Below, in pieces: positions 1 to 9,548 of a stretch of 64,000 nt of DNA; positions within the stretch are counted from its first letter, which is position 1; each line of letters starts with the position of its first letter. The position numbers and the translations under genes are program-made. The stretch is from Parabacteroides sp. PH5-46 (lineage in GTDB: Bacteria; Bacteroidota; Bacteroidia; Bacteroidales; Tannerellaceae): contig NZ_JARXXA010000003.1 in assembly GCF_029892785.1 (NCBI RefSeq), positions 62,001 through 126,000 on the forward strand, read 5' to 3'. The notes beneath the pieces were generated by a model. It was not told the DNA's origin. It searched no databases and worked only from the letters and a program-made list of their open reading frames with translations.

Positions 1-210
1 CTGAAAGACAGCTATGGACTGGAAGAAGACGGAGCAACCCTAAGTATTTATCTGGCGCGTGAAGACCTGGCCAACTTATCCAACATGACTACTTCCAATG
101 CCATACGTACACTCTCTACTTTTGCCGCCGAGCGCATTATCGCCCTCGACGGACGAAAAATAAAGCTGATAGACGAAGACCGTTTACGCAAAATCAGTAA
201 GCTTGGATAG
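1..210 (+). CDS. Crp/Fnr-family regulator, C-terminal fragment
   Basis: The frame is open from the window edge and ends at TAG 208-210, giving the last 69 residues. They read as the winged helix-turn-helix of a Crp/Fnr regulator: '[19 protein letters not shown]' fits the recognition helix pattern (LA-x-x-x-x-S-x-x-R) and is followed by the wing '[16 protein letters not shown]'. The cyclic-nucleotide-binding domain lies outside the window, so effector and regulon cannot be told. The last 17 bp overlap the 3' end of kdsA on the opposite strand, so the two genes converge. Confidence 0.8.
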   Translation: MKDSYGLEEDGATLSIYLAREDLANLSNMTTSNAIRTLSTFAAERIIALDGRKIKLIDEDRLRKISKLG

Positions 211-1003
211 CCTCCCTGATACGTACCAATTTAATCAATAAATTTTCCAGTAAATCAAGGCGTAGCATATTTGCTCCGTCTGATTTGGCTTTGCCTGGCT
301 CAGGATGCGTTTCTATGAATAAGCCATCGGCACCAACAACAATAGCTGCTTTGGCAATAGTTTCTATCAATTCCGGTAGTCCGCCTGTTACACCGCTCGT
401 TTGGTTAGGCTGTTGCAGCGAATGTGTGACATCCATAACCACCGGAAATCCAAATGTTTTCATCTGAGGGATTCCCCGGTAATCGACTACCAGGTCTGTG
501 TAGCCGAATGTAGTTCCCCTTTCAGTAATCATTACATTTTTGTTTCCTGCATCCACCACTTTCTGAACGGCATACTGCATAGCTGCCGGAGCCAGGAATT
601 GTCCTTTCTTTATGTTGACAATCTTATCTGTTTTGGCGGCAGCAATCAGCAGGTCAGTCTGCCTACACAGAAAGGCCGGTATCTGAAGTACATCTACGTA
701 TTCAGCTGCCATGGCCGCTTCCTGCGATTCGTGGATGTCCGTCACGGTAGGAATATGGAAGGTTTCGCTTACTTTGCGAAGTATTTTCAAGGCTTTTTCA
801 TCGCCGATACCTGTAAAAGAGTCGATGCGTGAACGGTTTGCTTTCCGGTACGAACCTTTAAAGATGAAAGGAATATCCAGTCGGCTTGTTATTTCTACTA
901 TTTTTTCTGCTATCTGCAAAGCCATCTCTTCACCTTCTATCACACATGGCCCTGCCATCAGAAAGAAGTTCTTATTATTCGTATAATTCTCTATTGTTAT
1001 CAT
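194..1003 (-). CDS. kdsA: 3-deoxy-8-phosphooctulonate synthase (KDO-8-P synthase)
   Basis: Cytoplasmic enzyme that condenses phosphoenolpyruvate with arabinose 5-phosphate, the first committed step toward KDO in the lipopolysaccharide inner core. At 269 aa it has the usual family length. Family motifs visible are 'AGPCVIE' (residues 17-23), '[12 protein letters not shown]', '[10 protein letters not shown]', '[10 protein letters not shown]' and '[19 protein letters not shown]'. Cys-20 in GPC is the residue that marks the metal-dependent class (the metal-independent E. coli class has Asn there), so a metal-dependent enzyme is inferred. It overlaps miaA upstream by 4 bp (start within the miaA stop), so the two are probably co-transcribed and translationally coupled. 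Confidence 0.96.
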   Translation of the reverse strand: MITIENYTNNKNFFLMAGPCVIEGEEMALQIAEKIVEITSRLDIPFIFKGSYRKANRSRIDSFTGIGDEKALKILRKVSETFHIPTVTDIHESQEAAMAAEYVDVLQIPAFLCRQTDLLIAAAKTDKIVNIKKGQFLAPAAMQYAVQKVVDAGNKNVMITERGTTFGYTDLVVDYRGIPQMKTFGFPVVMDVTHSLQQPNQTSGVTGGLPELIETIAKAAIVVGADGLFIETHPEPGKAKSDGANMLRLDLLENLLIKLVRIREAIQAY

Positions 1004-1917
1004 GGGTTTAATAATTTTTCGGTGAATGCTATTTTTTCTTCTGTGGGGAGGGTGGCGTCCATCCAGTGGATGGTGAAGCCGCGTCGTTCCATTCCCCGGA
1101 ACCAGGTCATCTGCCGTTTGGCAAATTGGTGGATCGCTATTTCCAGTTGGGAAACCATATCTTCGTATGATAGTTTGCCTGTTACATATAGGGTGAGGTA
1201 TTTGTATTCCAGTCCGTAGTAGATCAGGTCTTCCGGGTCTACGCCTGTTGCCAGGATGTTCCGGACTTCTTCTACCATCCCTTCGTCCAGCCTTGTGCGC
1301 AAACGCTTGGAAATCTTTTCGCGCCGGAGTTCACGGTCGATGTTGATCCCGATAATCAGGCTGTGGATCGGATCGTATTCGTTGATAGCCGGAGCTTCTT
1401 TTTTATAATATTCCTCTATCTCTATGGCGCGGATGGCTCGTTGAGCAGTGTCTACATCTGTCTTGTTGTGCAGCACCTTGTATCCGGCCAATATGGCTTC
1501 CAGCTCTTTCAGAGACTTATCTTTCAGGGATTGGCGTAATTCTGGATTTTCTGGAACATCCAACAGTTTGAATCCCTTCAGCACCGCTTCGATATACATA
1601 CCGGTACCTCCGCACAGGATCGGCAGTTTAGCTTTCGCTTTTATCTCCTCATACACACGGAAGAAATCATGCTGAAACTCAAATACATTATACTTATCTC
1701 CCGGTTTGCGGATGTCTATCAGATGGTAGGGGATCTCTTTTCCGTCTACCGTATAATCAAACAGGTCTTTTCCGGTCCCTATATCCATACTTTGGTATAC
1801 CTGCCGGGAGTCTGCACTGATGATCTCCGTATCCAGCCGGGCAGCCAAAGCCGTAGCAAAGGTTGTCTTGCCGGATGCCGTAGGGCCTAAAACCGTAATG
1901 AGTTGATATGCTTCCAT
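1000..1917 (-). CDS. miaA: tRNA dimethylallyltransferase
   Basis: Transfers a dimethylallyl group to N6 of adenosine 37 in tRNAs that read UNN codons. The protein is 305 aa, typical length. The P-loop 'GPTASGKT' lies at residues 11-18, followed by 'SADSRQVYQSMDIGTGK' (substrate and tRNA binding), 'GGTGMYIEAVLKG', and the C-terminal 'HQFAKRQMTWFRG' characteristic of MiaA. It precedes kdsA with a 4-bp overlap. A TATCTTTG (-7 type) box lies on the minus strand at 1925-1932, only 8 bp before the start, so the transcript leader may be very short, or the start or box may be misassigned. Confidence 0.96.
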   Translation of the reverse strand: MEAYQLITVLGPTASGKTTFATALAARLDTEIISADSRQVYQSMDIGTGKDLFDYTVDGKEIPYHLIDIRKPGDKYNVFEFQHDFFRVYEEIKAKAKLPILCGGTGMYIEAVLKGFKLLDVPENPELRQSLKDKSLKELEAILAGYKVLHNKTDVDTAQRAIRAIEIEEYYKKEAPAINEYDPIHSLIIGINIDRELRREKISKRLRTRLDEGMVEEVRNILATGVDPEDLIYYGLEYKYLTLYVTGKLSYEDMVSQLEIAIHQFAKRQMTWFRGMERRGFTIHWMDATLPTEEKIAFTEKLLNP

Positions 1918-1939
1918 CGGGAAGCAAAGATAGTAAATT

Positions 1940-2524
1940 CTACATAAAAAAGACAGTCAGGCTACGTGCTCCCTGGGCGCCCCGCACCATTACAGCTCCG
2001 ATATCTGCTGTGGCAGAGGGGCCAAGCATGAAACAGCCATAGTTGTCTTTTTCCAGTTCAACACGTGTATAGGCTTCATACATGTCGCGAACCAGTTCTT
2101 CCGGCTTCAATAGGATGATAAGATGCTGTGACAGAAAACCCAATGCATTTACCACCAGGTCTTGTTCCCTAATCCAGACCATCCCGGTTTCTGATACACC
2201 GAAAGAGGCGCGGATGATACCTACGTCTACATCAGCTGTATCGTGCGGATCTGTTATCTTATTAATGTCTTTGTTTCCTTCTATTTCAGAGGTTGCAGAG
2301 CAGATAACCTTGGCTTCGGGATGTAGTTGCTTTATTCTTGTTTCAGCTTCCGAAGGGTTATCTATTTCATACCAAAGGCCAGCCGCAGCTTCCAGGTTTT
2401 CCTTGAATTCTTCCAGTATAGGCTTGTTACTCTTTGGAAAGGCTGGAATGGCGGGGTAGGGGTGTTTCCCGGTAGGCGTATTCTTCTTTATAGATGCCAG
2501 TATATATTCCTTTGTACTACTCAT
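1940..2524 (-). CDS. lutC: LutC-like LUD-domain protein of L-lactate oxidation
   Basis: A 194-aa LUD (lactate utilization) domain protein, third gene of a lutABC-type operon. In Bacillus the LutABC complex oxidises L-lactate to pyruvate through iron-sulfur subunits. Visible family features are the C-terminal stretch 'DVDVGIIRASFGVSETGMVW' and the closing 'GPSATADIGAVMVRGAQGARSL', which matches the nucleotide/substrate loop of LUD proteins. It overlaps the lutB stop by 8 bp. Substrate assignment rests on gene order and family. In gut Bacteroidetes this operon has not been shown, as far as I know, to act only on L-lactate. Confidence 0.88.
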   Translation of the reverse strand: MSSTKEYILASIKKNTPTGKHPYPAIPAFPKSNKPILEEFKENLEAAAGLWYEIDNPSEAETRIKQLHPEAKVICSATSEIEGNKDINKITDPHDTADVDVGIIRASFGVSETGMVWIREQDLVVNALGFLSQHLIILLKPEELVRDMYEAYTRVELEKDNYGCFMLGPSATADIGAVMVRGAQGARSLTVFFM

Positions 2525-3914
2525 TTGTCTCTTCTTTTTTTCTGTTTTTCAAATACCATTCTCTGAATGTTTCTTTTGCGAATACAGGCATTGTTCTGCT
2601 TCTGCCCCACGGATTGATCATTTTATTGTACATCACAAAGTCGGGTATGACGGGGAGTACTTTTTCTGCCATTATTTCAGCAGTCCTGAATAATGGAGGA
2701 TGAGCAAAGACTTTGCCTGCTGCTGAAAAAGCAAGCCTGCGTTCAATCGGCAGGTATTTCTTTTCTGCCATTATTTCCCGCCATTTGTAAATCTGATCTG
2801 CTATATCAATTTTTACAGGACATACCTCTGAACAAGAACCACATAAGGTGGAATGAAAGGGCAGCTCACTGTATCGGCGTGCATCGAAAGTAGGGTCCAG
2901 GATAATACCGATAGGCCCTGAGTAGGTCGCCTGATAGGCTAAACCTCCGCTACGGCGATATACCGGGCATGTGTTCATACAAGCTCCGCAACGAATACAC
3001 TTTAATGAATGCCAGAAGTCTTTCATTCCGAGACGTTTGCTTCTCCCGTTATCTGTCAGTATGATATGCAATTCACCTCCTTTTCGCGGACCGCTAAAGT
3101 GAGATGTATATTGCGTGGCAACTGTTCCCAGAGCGCTTCGTGACAATAAACGGATAAAAATGCCCAAGTCTTCTACCTTTGGCAATATTTTTTCAATGCC
3201 AATACTGGCTATATGAAGCGGAGGGAGCGATGCCCCGATATCAGCATTCCCTTCGTTGGTGCAAACCACAAACGAACCTGTTTCTGCTATGGCAAAATTT
3301 GCTCCTGTCATTCCTGCACCGGCTCGTAGAAAGCGTTCGCGCGCATTGTTGCGCATTGCTTCCGTCAACGAATGAGGGTCTGTATCGTTCGGGTCTGTGC
3401 CGATTGTCCGGGCAAAAAGTGCAGCAATATCTTCTGTTGTTTTTTCGATGGCAGGCATGACGATATGTGCCGGAGCCTGATGATCGAGTTGCTGGATACG
3501 TTCTCCCAGGTCAGACTCGGTTACGATGATACCCCTGTCTTCCAGGAAAGGAACCATGCCGCATTCTTCCTGCAACATCGACTTACTTTTAATTACTTCC
3601 GTTATCCGCTTGTCCTGGAGGATACTATAAACGATTTGATTATGCTCGGCGGCATCCCTTGCCCAATGAACAATGGCTCCCCGCTTGGTAGCATTCTTTT
3701 CAAACATATCCAGGTAATAATCCAGGTGAGAGAGGGAATGTTCTTTAATTTGCGAAGCTATGTTTCTAAGCTCTTCCCATTCAGGAATTTCTGCGGCTAT
3801 TTTATCTCGCTTAACCCTGGCATTCCAAAGGTTTTTATCATGCATTTTCTCATGAACATCATCTTTGTTAATGAAGTCTGACGAGTTTTTAACAATATCT
3901 ACTTTTTTACTCAT
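2517..3914 (-). CDS. lutB: LutB-like iron-sulfur protein of L-lactate oxidation
   Basis: A 465-aa protein with an N-terminal LUD domain (about residues 60-290, with 'GMTGANFAIAETGSFVVCTNEGN') and a ferredoxin-like region with two 4Fe-4S motifs, 'CIRCGACMNTCPVYRR' and 'CGSCSEVCPVKID'. The C-terminal part carries the LutB-specific tail. It probably transfers electrons from the lactate-oxidising site to the membrane quinone pool through the LutABC complex. Its start overlaps the lutA stop by 4 bp and its end overlaps lutC by 8 bp, indicating one polycistronic unit with coupled translation. Confidence 0.92.
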   Translation of the reverse strand: MSKKVDIVKNSSDFINKDDVHEKMHDKNLWNARVKRDKIAAEIPEWEELRNIASQIKEHSLSHLDYYLDMFEKNATKRGAIVHWARDAAEHNQIVYSILQDKRITEVIKSKSMLQEECGMVPFLEDRGIIVTESDLGERIQQLDHQAPAHIVMPAIEKTTEDIAALFARTIGTDPNDTDPHSLTEAMRNNARERFLRAGAGMTGANFAIAETGSFVVCTNEGNADIGASLPPLHIASIGIEKILPKVEDLGIFIRLLSRSALGTVATQYTSHFSGPRKGGELHIILTDNGRSKRLGMKDFWHSLKCIRCGACMNTCPVYRRSGGLAYQATYSGPIGIILDPTFDARRYSELPFHSTLCGSCSEVCPVKIDIADQIYKWREIMAEKKYLPIERRLAFSAAGKVFAHPPLFRTAEIMAEKVLPVIPDFVMYNKMINPWGRSRTMPVFAKETFREWYLKNRKKEETNE

Positions 3915-4672
3915 GCTTCCTGGGTTTTATAGGGTCCGCCATTTAATACTTGTGCTACATGTATAAATGGTAAACGGATAATGCCATTCTTAAGCGCAAT
4001 GCCCTGCTGGTGCATCAGGCACGACATATCGGGGGATACAACATATTCGGCTCCATTGGCAATATAGTCTGATACTTTATCTTTTCCCATCTTGGCGCTT
4101 ACGGCTTCGTCTGTTACACAAAATGTTCCGCCAAATCCGCAGCATTCGTCCGGGCGATCTAATTCTACAATTTGGATGCCTGCTACCATATTCAACAGAT
4201 TCGCTGTTTTATTGAATGGTTTCCCCATTATTTCAGACGGTTTAGCGATGCCAAGTCCCCGAATAGAGCTACAACTGTTATGGATCGCTATTTTATATGG
4301 GAATTGGGTTTCCGGGAAAGATTTTACTTTTAATATGTCGTGCAGGAATTCTACCAGTTCGTAGGTGTTTTCTCTTACGTGTTTTACGTCTTCGTTCTGT
4401 TCCAGTTTGTCATAATGAACACGTACCTGCTTGGTGCAACTACCGGCGGGGCATACGATGTAATCGAAATTCTTGAAGTTGTCTACAAATAACATTTCTG
4501 CCTCTCGCGCACTCTTGTTATCGCCTTCGTTTGACATCGGTTGCCCACAACAGGTTTGTGTGAGTGGAAACCCCACATCAACGCCCAACTTCTCTAATAA
4601 TTCTAATGTTGCAATACCTACTTCGGGATAAATTGCGTCGATGTAGCATGGTATAAATAGTCCTACTTTCAT
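3911..4672 (-). CDS. lutA: LutA-like (Fe-S) oxidoreductase
   Basis: A 253-aa protein with two CCG domains (DUF224), visible as 'TCCGQPMSNEGD' near residue 41 and 'ECCGFGGTFCV' near residue 176. These cysteine-rich motifs bind Fe-S clusters in LutA/GlcF/HdrB-type redox proteins. It is the first gene of the lutABC operon. The same family includes glycolate oxidase GlcF subunits, but the order lutA-lutB-lutC and the sizes fit lactate utilization. The next gene upstream, gapA, has its own terminator just before this promoter region. Confidence 0.92.
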   Translation of the reverse strand: MKVGLFIPCYIDAIYPEVGIATLELLEKLGVDVGFPLTQTCCGQPMSNEGDNKSAREAEMLFVDNFKNFDYIVCPAGSCTKQVRVHYDKLEQNEDVKHVRENTYELVEFLHDILKVKSFPETQFPYKIAIHNSCSSIRGLGIAKPSEIMGKPFNKTANLLNMVAGIQIVELDRPDECCGFGGTFCVTDEAVSAKMGKDKVSDYIANGAEYVVSPDMSCLMHQQGIALKNGIIRLPFIHVAQVLNGGPYKTQEA

Positions 4673-4759
4673 TGATATATATTGTTAGTATTATAGCCCT
4701 TAACGTTTTATATAAACAATAGTAGGAGGAAGAAAGTTTAAATTTGTGGCAGATAGCAC

Positions 4760-4796
4760 AAAAAAAGGCTTCCCGAACCGGAAAGCCTTTTTTATT
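4760..4796 (-). terminator. Intrinsic terminator downstream of gapA
   Basis: Inverted repeat AAAAAAGGCTT / AAGCCTTTTTT around a GC-rich loop containing CCGG, starting 15 bp past the gapA stop. The A-run on one side and T-run on the other make it usable in both directions. Confidence 0.85.
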
Positions 4797-4811
4797 ATTG
4801 TTTATCGGAAA

Positions 4812-5882
<1,071 letters not shown>

Positions 5883-5987
5883 TCAACATCCACAAGGGGT
5901 GGCACAAGAAACTAAAAACATCAACAGGAGAAAAAGAGTAATTAAAATCGTTGATCTATATTTCATCTTGCTTCATATTTACGCATG

Positions 5988-5995
5988 CAAATTTA
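5988..5995 (-). promoter_or_regulatory. Candidate -7 box for gapA
   Basis: TAAATTTG on the minus strand matches the Bacteroidetes sigma-ABfr consensus TAnnTTTG. No clear TTTG -33 box is at the expected spacing. Confidence 0.5.
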
Positions 5996-6068
5996 AGTAT
6001 GTTTTTTCTAAACTCCTTGTATTTGGACAGGAAAAATATGTTTTCTAACACAATTTAAATGTTAAAAA

Positions 6069-6464
6069 TTACTTCTTGCCATTATTTTTCCCTTTTTTCT
6101 TCAAAAGACCATGGATTAGCATCGTCTGAATCTTGCCGATACCCCAGGTTACAAGTACCGGGCGGGCCAGGCTCCATAGGGTTGGCATCATACTTTTACC
6201 GATTGAAAGATAATCTGATAGGCTCAGACCGGGAGCCTCAGTTAAGGCCGGATTATTTGCGGATTGATTGTCTGTATCCAAACTTGTTTTGGTATGGGGG
6301 AATAATAGGGTAGAAACGCCCGACAAAAGCAGCCTTCCCGAATGTTCCTGCATGTATGCAAATGTTTCATTCAGCTTTTGTTCCTGTTCGAGGCATTGCC
6401 TTTTCAGCTCTTTTTTGTCAGCTGACAGCTTCTCCAGAGGGGTCTGTTTCTTTTGTGTCGTCAT
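6069..6464 (-). CDS. Conserved hypothetical protein, last gene of YtxH/holin-like cluster
   Basis: 131 aa with start at ATG 6464, which has a GAGGAT Shine-Dalgarno-like element about 8 bp upstream; the frame extends five codons further to another ATG. The N-terminal third is charged and probably helical ('KLSADKKELKRQCLEQEQKLNET'), and the middle contains a short hydrophobic stretch ('GRLLLSGVSTLLF'). The C-terminus is 'LLKKKGKNNGKK', very basic. No catalytic motif is visible. It overlaps the preceding holin-like gene by about 47 bp, so the three small genes here are one operon. A role in the cell envelope is inferred only from the neighbours. Confidence 0.7.
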   Translation of the reverse strand: MTTQKKQTPLEKLSADKKELKRQCLEQEQKLNETFAYMQEHSGRLLLSGVSTLLFPHTKTSLDTDNQSANNPALTEAPGLSLSDYLSIGKSMMPTLWSLARPVLVTWGIGKIQTMLIHGLLKKKGKNNGKK

Positions 6465-6819
6465 TGTTTTTATCCTCATTGGCCGTTAAAGCGGCTATTA
6501 CTTCGTTCATCACTTTTCGGCGTATCTTGTGCCTGTTGGCTATAATGATCCATATCAGGATCATGTATACAATTGCGATGCATCCGAATCCCATCCCCAG
6601 CGAGTTAAACAGCTCGCCTAAAAAGAAACCGGCGGAAAGGAAAATAAATAGCAGGGCAAAAAAGGCCAGAAGTGTCAATATCAAGCCGTATGAGAGGACT
6701 GCCGAAACTTTGCCGGTGCCCTCATACGTGCTTAACTTGAACAGTTCAAATTTTAATTCCGCATACTTGATCGTATCATTTTTCAGTTCGCGGAATACTT
6801 GATTGGTATCTTTTTCCAT
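6418..6819 (-). CDS. Phage-holin-family (DUF1469-like) small membrane protein
   Basis: 133 aa. The N-terminal amphipathic segment 'FRELKNDTIKYAELKFELFKL' is followed by two strong transmembrane helices (about residues 40-70, 'VLSYGLILTLLAFFALLFIFLSAGFFLGELF', and 78-98) and a charged C-terminal tail. This matches the small integral membrane proteins annotated as holin superfamily III/DUF1469, which in Bacteroidetes commonly sit beside YtxH proteins. Despite the name there is no phage context here. It lies 8 bp after the YtxH gene and overlaps the next gene. Confidence 0.8.
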   Translation of the reverse strand: MEKDTNQVFRELKNDTIKYAELKFELFKLSTYEGTGKVSAVLSYGLILTLLAFFALLFIFLSAGFFLGELFNSLGMGFGCIAIVYMILIWIIIANRHKIRRKVMNEVIAALTANEDKNNDDTKETDPSGEAVS

Positions 6820-6827
6820 TGCCGGGT

Positions 6828-7049
6828 TTATTCGGCGGTCAGATCGTCTACCTGGTTTGCCAGCTCTGCTTTTCCGGTTTTGTATTTGGAAACAGCCGTG
6901 TCAAAGCCTTCTTTTACTTTGCCTGCCACCTTGTTTAACTCGTCTAATATCTGTTCCTTTTTGTCCGTTGCGGCCAAATATCCAACAGCAGCGCCTACGG
7001 CGGCACCTACAACCAGGCCTAATAATAATTTAGAATCTACACTTTTCAT
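6828..7049 (-). CDS. YtxH-domain small protein
   Basis: 73 aa. It begins with a short membrane segment rich in Gly and Ala ('LLGLVVGAAVGAAVGYLAATD'), followed by a helical tail ('KKEQILDELNKVAGKVKEGFDTAV'). This is the YtxH (gas-vesicle-protein-like) architecture, common in Bacteroidetes as the first gene of a small stress or envelope cluster with a holin-like protein. Molecular function is unknown. It is the first gene of the three-gene minus-strand operon. Confidence 0.82.
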   Translation of the reverse strand: MKSVDSKLLLGLVVGAAVGAAVGYLAATDKKEQILDELNKVAGKVKEGFDTAVSKYKTGKAELANQVDDLTAE

Positions 7050-7140
7050 AACTATATGGTTTAAATGTTTGTCTAAATATAACGCTTTTTACCCGGTGAT
7101 AGTTTACTTCTGTGTTAACTTTTAGCGTTAAATAATGTTG

Positions 7141-7989
7141 TTATTTCTTCACTTTTATTGAAGCCCAGTTATTTCGCTCTGTGTGAGATACTAAAGAGAG
7201 CCCGTTTTGGGTGCAGGCAGCTTCAAGAGCGGGGATGTCTTCGGTGTAAAATCCGCTCATATAGAGGAGGGCTCCGGGCTTCATACAGGCGGCGTAGTGC
7301 GGTATGTCGTTCAATAGGATATTCCGGTTGATGTTGGCAAATACAATGTCAAAACTGCCGCAAGGCTGTATTTGTTCGGCTCCGCCCAGTAACACTTGTA
7401 TGTCGTTTGTATTGTTCAGCCGGATGTTTTCCAGGGCATTGTTGTAGGCCCATTCGTCTATGTCAATGGCAACTACCCGTTTGGCTCCTTTCATGGCGGC
7501 AAGGATGGCCAGTACAGCGGTTCCACAGCCCATGTCGAGCAGCTCTTTACCCTCTAGGTCTAGCGCCAGCATCTCTTGCAGCATCAGGTAGGTTGTTTCA
7601 TGATTACCGGTTCCGAAAGCCATCTTCGGATCTATCACAATGTCGTATGCATACGTTCCGGACACCTGATGGAAGGAGGCATGTATGATGCATTTCTCGT
7701 CGATGGCAATAGGTTTGAAGTAGTTTTTCTCCCATTCCTCGTTCCAGTCTTTGCTTTCAATCCGTTTTTCGGAGAAGTGGAACGACACATTTTCAAGCGG
7801 AAAGGCCGACAGCTTCTCTTCCAATGTAGCTTTATCATACAACTTTTCCTGAATATATGCCAGCAGGCCATTCTCTGTTTCCGTAAAGCTCTCAAAGCCA
7901 ATCTCCCCCAGTTCAGCAGCCAATATGTCATTAATTATATCAGCTTGAGTAGGAGAGGTGTATGTAAATTCCAGTTCGTAATAATTCAT
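7141..7989 (-). CDS. prmA: Ribosomal protein L11 methyltransferase
   Basis: SAM-dependent methyltransferase that trimethylates ribosomal protein L11. Start chosen at ATG 7989 ('MNYYELEFTYTSP'), giving 282 aa; the frame continues 11 codons upstream, but a TACCTTTG -7 type box at 8020-8027 covers that alternative ATG. The N-terminal half is the L11-recognition domain. The methyltransferase core shows 'VIDPKMAFGTGNHETT' (the PrmA signature) and the SAM loop 'LLDMGCGTAVLAILAAMKGA', then 'DIVFANINRNILL' with the N-x-N motif of the active site. Confidence 0.95.
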   Translation of the reverse strand: MNYYELEFTYTSPTQADIINDILAAELGEIGFESFTETENGLLAYIQEKLYDKATLEEKLSAFPLENVSFHFSEKRIESKDWNEEWEKNYFKPIAIDEKCIIHASFHQVSGTYAYDIVIDPKMAFGTGNHETTYLMLQEMLALDLEGKELLDMGCGTAVLAILAAMKGAKRVVAIDIDEWAYNNALENIRLNNTNDIQVLLGGAEQIQPCGSFDIVFANINRNILLNDIPHYAACMKPGALLYMSGFYTEDIPALEAACTQNGLSLVSHTERNNWASIKVKK

Positions 7990-8120
7990 CGCAACAGGTA
8001 TTATGTTATTTTTATTCGGCAAAGGTAACTTAAATCTCCCTTATTCTTTCGCAGTTTCATCCCGATTACCCCTAAAAAAGATGCAGATATTAAGGGAAAA
8101 ACAACCCCATTTAATTGTTT

Positions 8121-8202
8121 GCCGACATATGTCAGCAATTCTGCCGATAATTATCGACAATTCTGCCCATAACTATCAACAGGCTTGCCGATAATTATCG
8201 GC
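8121..8202. repeat. Array of four 16-bp imperfect palindromes at exact 22-bp period
   Basis: Units start at 8121, 8143, 8165 and 8187: GCCGACATATGTCAGC, GCCGATAATTATCGAC, GCCCATAACTATCAAC and GCCGATAATTATCGGC. The last is a perfect palindrome, extended to 20 bp as TTGCCGATAATTATCGGCAA. Spacers are 6 bp (AATTCT twice, then AGGCTT). The array lies in the divergent region between prmA and the rplU promoter. It could be a cooperative operator for a dimeric regulator, a chain of hairpins, or a mobile repeat family. See also the array at 60028-60131. Confidence 0.85.
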
Positions 8203-8239
8203 AACCAAAGGTGTCAAAACAAAAAAGAGACTTGAAAGC

Positions 8240-8270
8240 TTGTATATTACGAACAGAAGCTGTATTTTTG
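8240..8270 (+). promoter_or_regulatory. Promoter of rplU-rpmA
   Basis: TTG at 8240-8242, 20 bp, then TATTTTTG at 8263-8270. This fits the Bacteroidetes TTTG/TAnnTTTG consensus and spacing well. Transcription would begin near 8277, leaving a leader of about 80 bases. Confidence 0.72.
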
Positions 8271-8354
8271 CACTCTGATTCCTTAAGGGTAAACAAGTTG
8301 ATGTGAAAAAAGGAACATCCACCCCCGGAAATAACCTGTTAATAAAGAAAACAG

Positions 8355-8672
8355 ATGTACGTAATTGTAGAGATTAACGGACAGCAATTCAAAGCTGAAC
8401 AAGGCAAAAAGTTATTCGTTCACCACATTCAGAACGTAGAAGGTGGAGCCACTGTTGAATTTGAAAAAGTATTGTTGGTTGACAACAATGGAGCGGTAAC
8501 TGTAGGTTTACCTACTATTGAAGGTGCGAAAGTAGTATGCGAAGTAGTATCTCCGCTGGTTAAAGGTGACAAAGTTTTGATCTTCCACAAAAAGAGAAGA
8601 AAAGGCTATCGTAAGTTAAACGGTCACCGTCAGCAGTTTACCGAAGTGAGAGTTAAAGAAATTGTTGCTTAA
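8355..8672 (+). CDS. rplU: 50S ribosomal protein L21
   Basis: 105 aa, usual length. The N-terminal '[22 protein letters not shown]' and the C-terminal '[28 protein letters not shown]' are diagnostic: the KRRKxYRxxxGHRQ segment contacts 23S rRNA. It is followed after 22 bp by rpmA, the universal L21-L27 pair, transcribed from the promoter at 8240-8270. Confidence 0.98.
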   Translation: MYVIVEINGQQFKAEQGKKLFVHHIQNVEGGATVEFEKVLLVDNNGAVTVGLPTIEGAKVVCEVVSPLVKGDKVLIFHKKRRKGYRKLNGHRQQFTEVRVKEIVA

Positions 8673-8694
8673 CGTTTAAAGAAGTAGTAAAGAA

Positions 8695-8961
8695 ATGGCA
8701 CATAAAAAAGGTGTAGGTAGTTCAAAGAACGGCCGTGAATCACATAGCAAACGATTAGGAGTAAAGCTTTATGGAGGCGAGGTAGCCAAAGCTGGAAACA
8801 TTCTTGTACGCCAGAGAGGTACCACTCATCACCCAGGTAAAAACGTAGGCATCGGTAAAGACCATACGTTATTTGCATTGGTAGACGGAGTAGTAACTTT
8901 CCGTAGAGGAAAAGAAAACAGATCATTTGTTTCTATCGAAGAAGTAGAGGCTCAAGCATAA
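8695..8961 (+). CDS. rpmA: 50S ribosomal protein L27
   Basis: 88 aa. It starts '[20 protein letters not shown]' and contains '[19 protein letters not shown]', the conserved L27 body near the peptidyl transferase centre. There is no N-terminal extension of the kind cleaved in Firmicutes. It forms an operon with rplU and is closed by the terminator at 8984-9017. Confidence 0.98.
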   Translation: MAHKKGVGSSKNGRESHSKRLGVKLYGGEVAKAGNILVRQRGTTHHPGKNVGIGKDHTLFALVDGVVTFRRGKENRSFVSIEEVEAQA

Positions 8962-8983
8962 GCCTTTAAACAGATATAATAAA

Positions 8984-9017
8984 GCAGGATTATCCTTCGA
9001 GGGTAATCCTGTTTTTT
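8984..9017 (+). terminator. Intrinsic terminator of rplU-rpmA
   Basis: Stem CAGGATTA / TAATCCTG with inner CC/GG pairing around TTCGA, followed by TTTTTT. Confidence 0.88.
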
Positions 9018-9065
9018 GTTTAGTGGAAAAGCCTTGTTATATTTATAGCCTGAAAAGACAATGTT

Positions 9066-9548
9066 ATGAAGGAATTGGTTATTGAAACGAAGATTAGGGC
9101 ATTTGCTGTTGCAGAGGTGCCGGAAGAGTATAAGATGTTATTACAGGCGGCGCTTGAGGCTACGGGGCGTGCGTATGCTCCGTATTCACGCTTTCAGGTG
9201 GGAGCGGCTGTTTTATTGTCGGATGGGAAGATTGTAGCGGGTAATAATCAAGAGAATGCGGCTTATCCGTCGGGACTTTGTGCAGAGCGGGTTGCCTTAT
9301 TTAGTGCCGGAGCACAATATCCGGATCTTGCCGTAAAAGCTATTGCTATAGCTGCCGTTACGGAAGGAAGGCAAGTGGATATGATTACACCTTGCGGAGG
9401 CTGTCGGCAGGTGCTGCTGGAAGTAGAGAAGCGCTATCAGCACCCAGTAAACGTGTTGCTCTATGGCAAAGACACGGTTTATGTGGCTGATAGCGCTTCT
9501 GCTTTGCTTCCTCTCAGCTTTGATGGAAGCGATTTGCCGGAGCATTAA
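9066..9548 (+). CDS. cdd: Cytidine deaminase
   Basis: Zinc-dependent deaminase that converts cytidine or deoxycytidine to uridine or deoxyuridine in pyrimidine salvage. It is 160 aa, slightly longer than the homotetrameric 130-aa enzymes because of an N-terminal extension of about 20 residues. The zinc and catalytic motifs are complete: 'CAERVALF' (zinc Cys with catalytic Glu) and '[11 protein letters not shown]' (two zinc Cys). '[20 protein letters not shown]' and '[17 protein letters not shown]' are typical substrate-binding segments. The gene stands alone on the plus strand; its end overlaps the glgP stop by 4 bp on the opposite strand. Confidence 0.95.
   Translation: MKELVIETKIRAFAVAEVPEEYKMLLQAALEATGRAYAPYSRFQVGAAVLLSDGKIVAGNNQENAAYPSGLCAERVALFSAGAQYPDLAVKAIAIAAVTEGRQVDMITPCGGCRQVLLEVEKRYQHPVNVLLYGKDTVYVADSASALLPLSFDGSDLPEH

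Noticed and set aside
401-832. Plus-strand open frame within kdsA
   Set aside because: Shadow of kdsA; the minus-strand protein has all KDO-8-P synthase motifs.
6418-7049. Prophage remnant (holin)
   Set aside because: The holin-like and YtxH proteins form a chromosomal envelope cluster; no other phage gene is near.
8121-8202. Possible CRISPR array
   Set aside because: Units are 16 bp with 6-bp spacers, strongly palindromic, with no unique spacers and no cas genes nearby.
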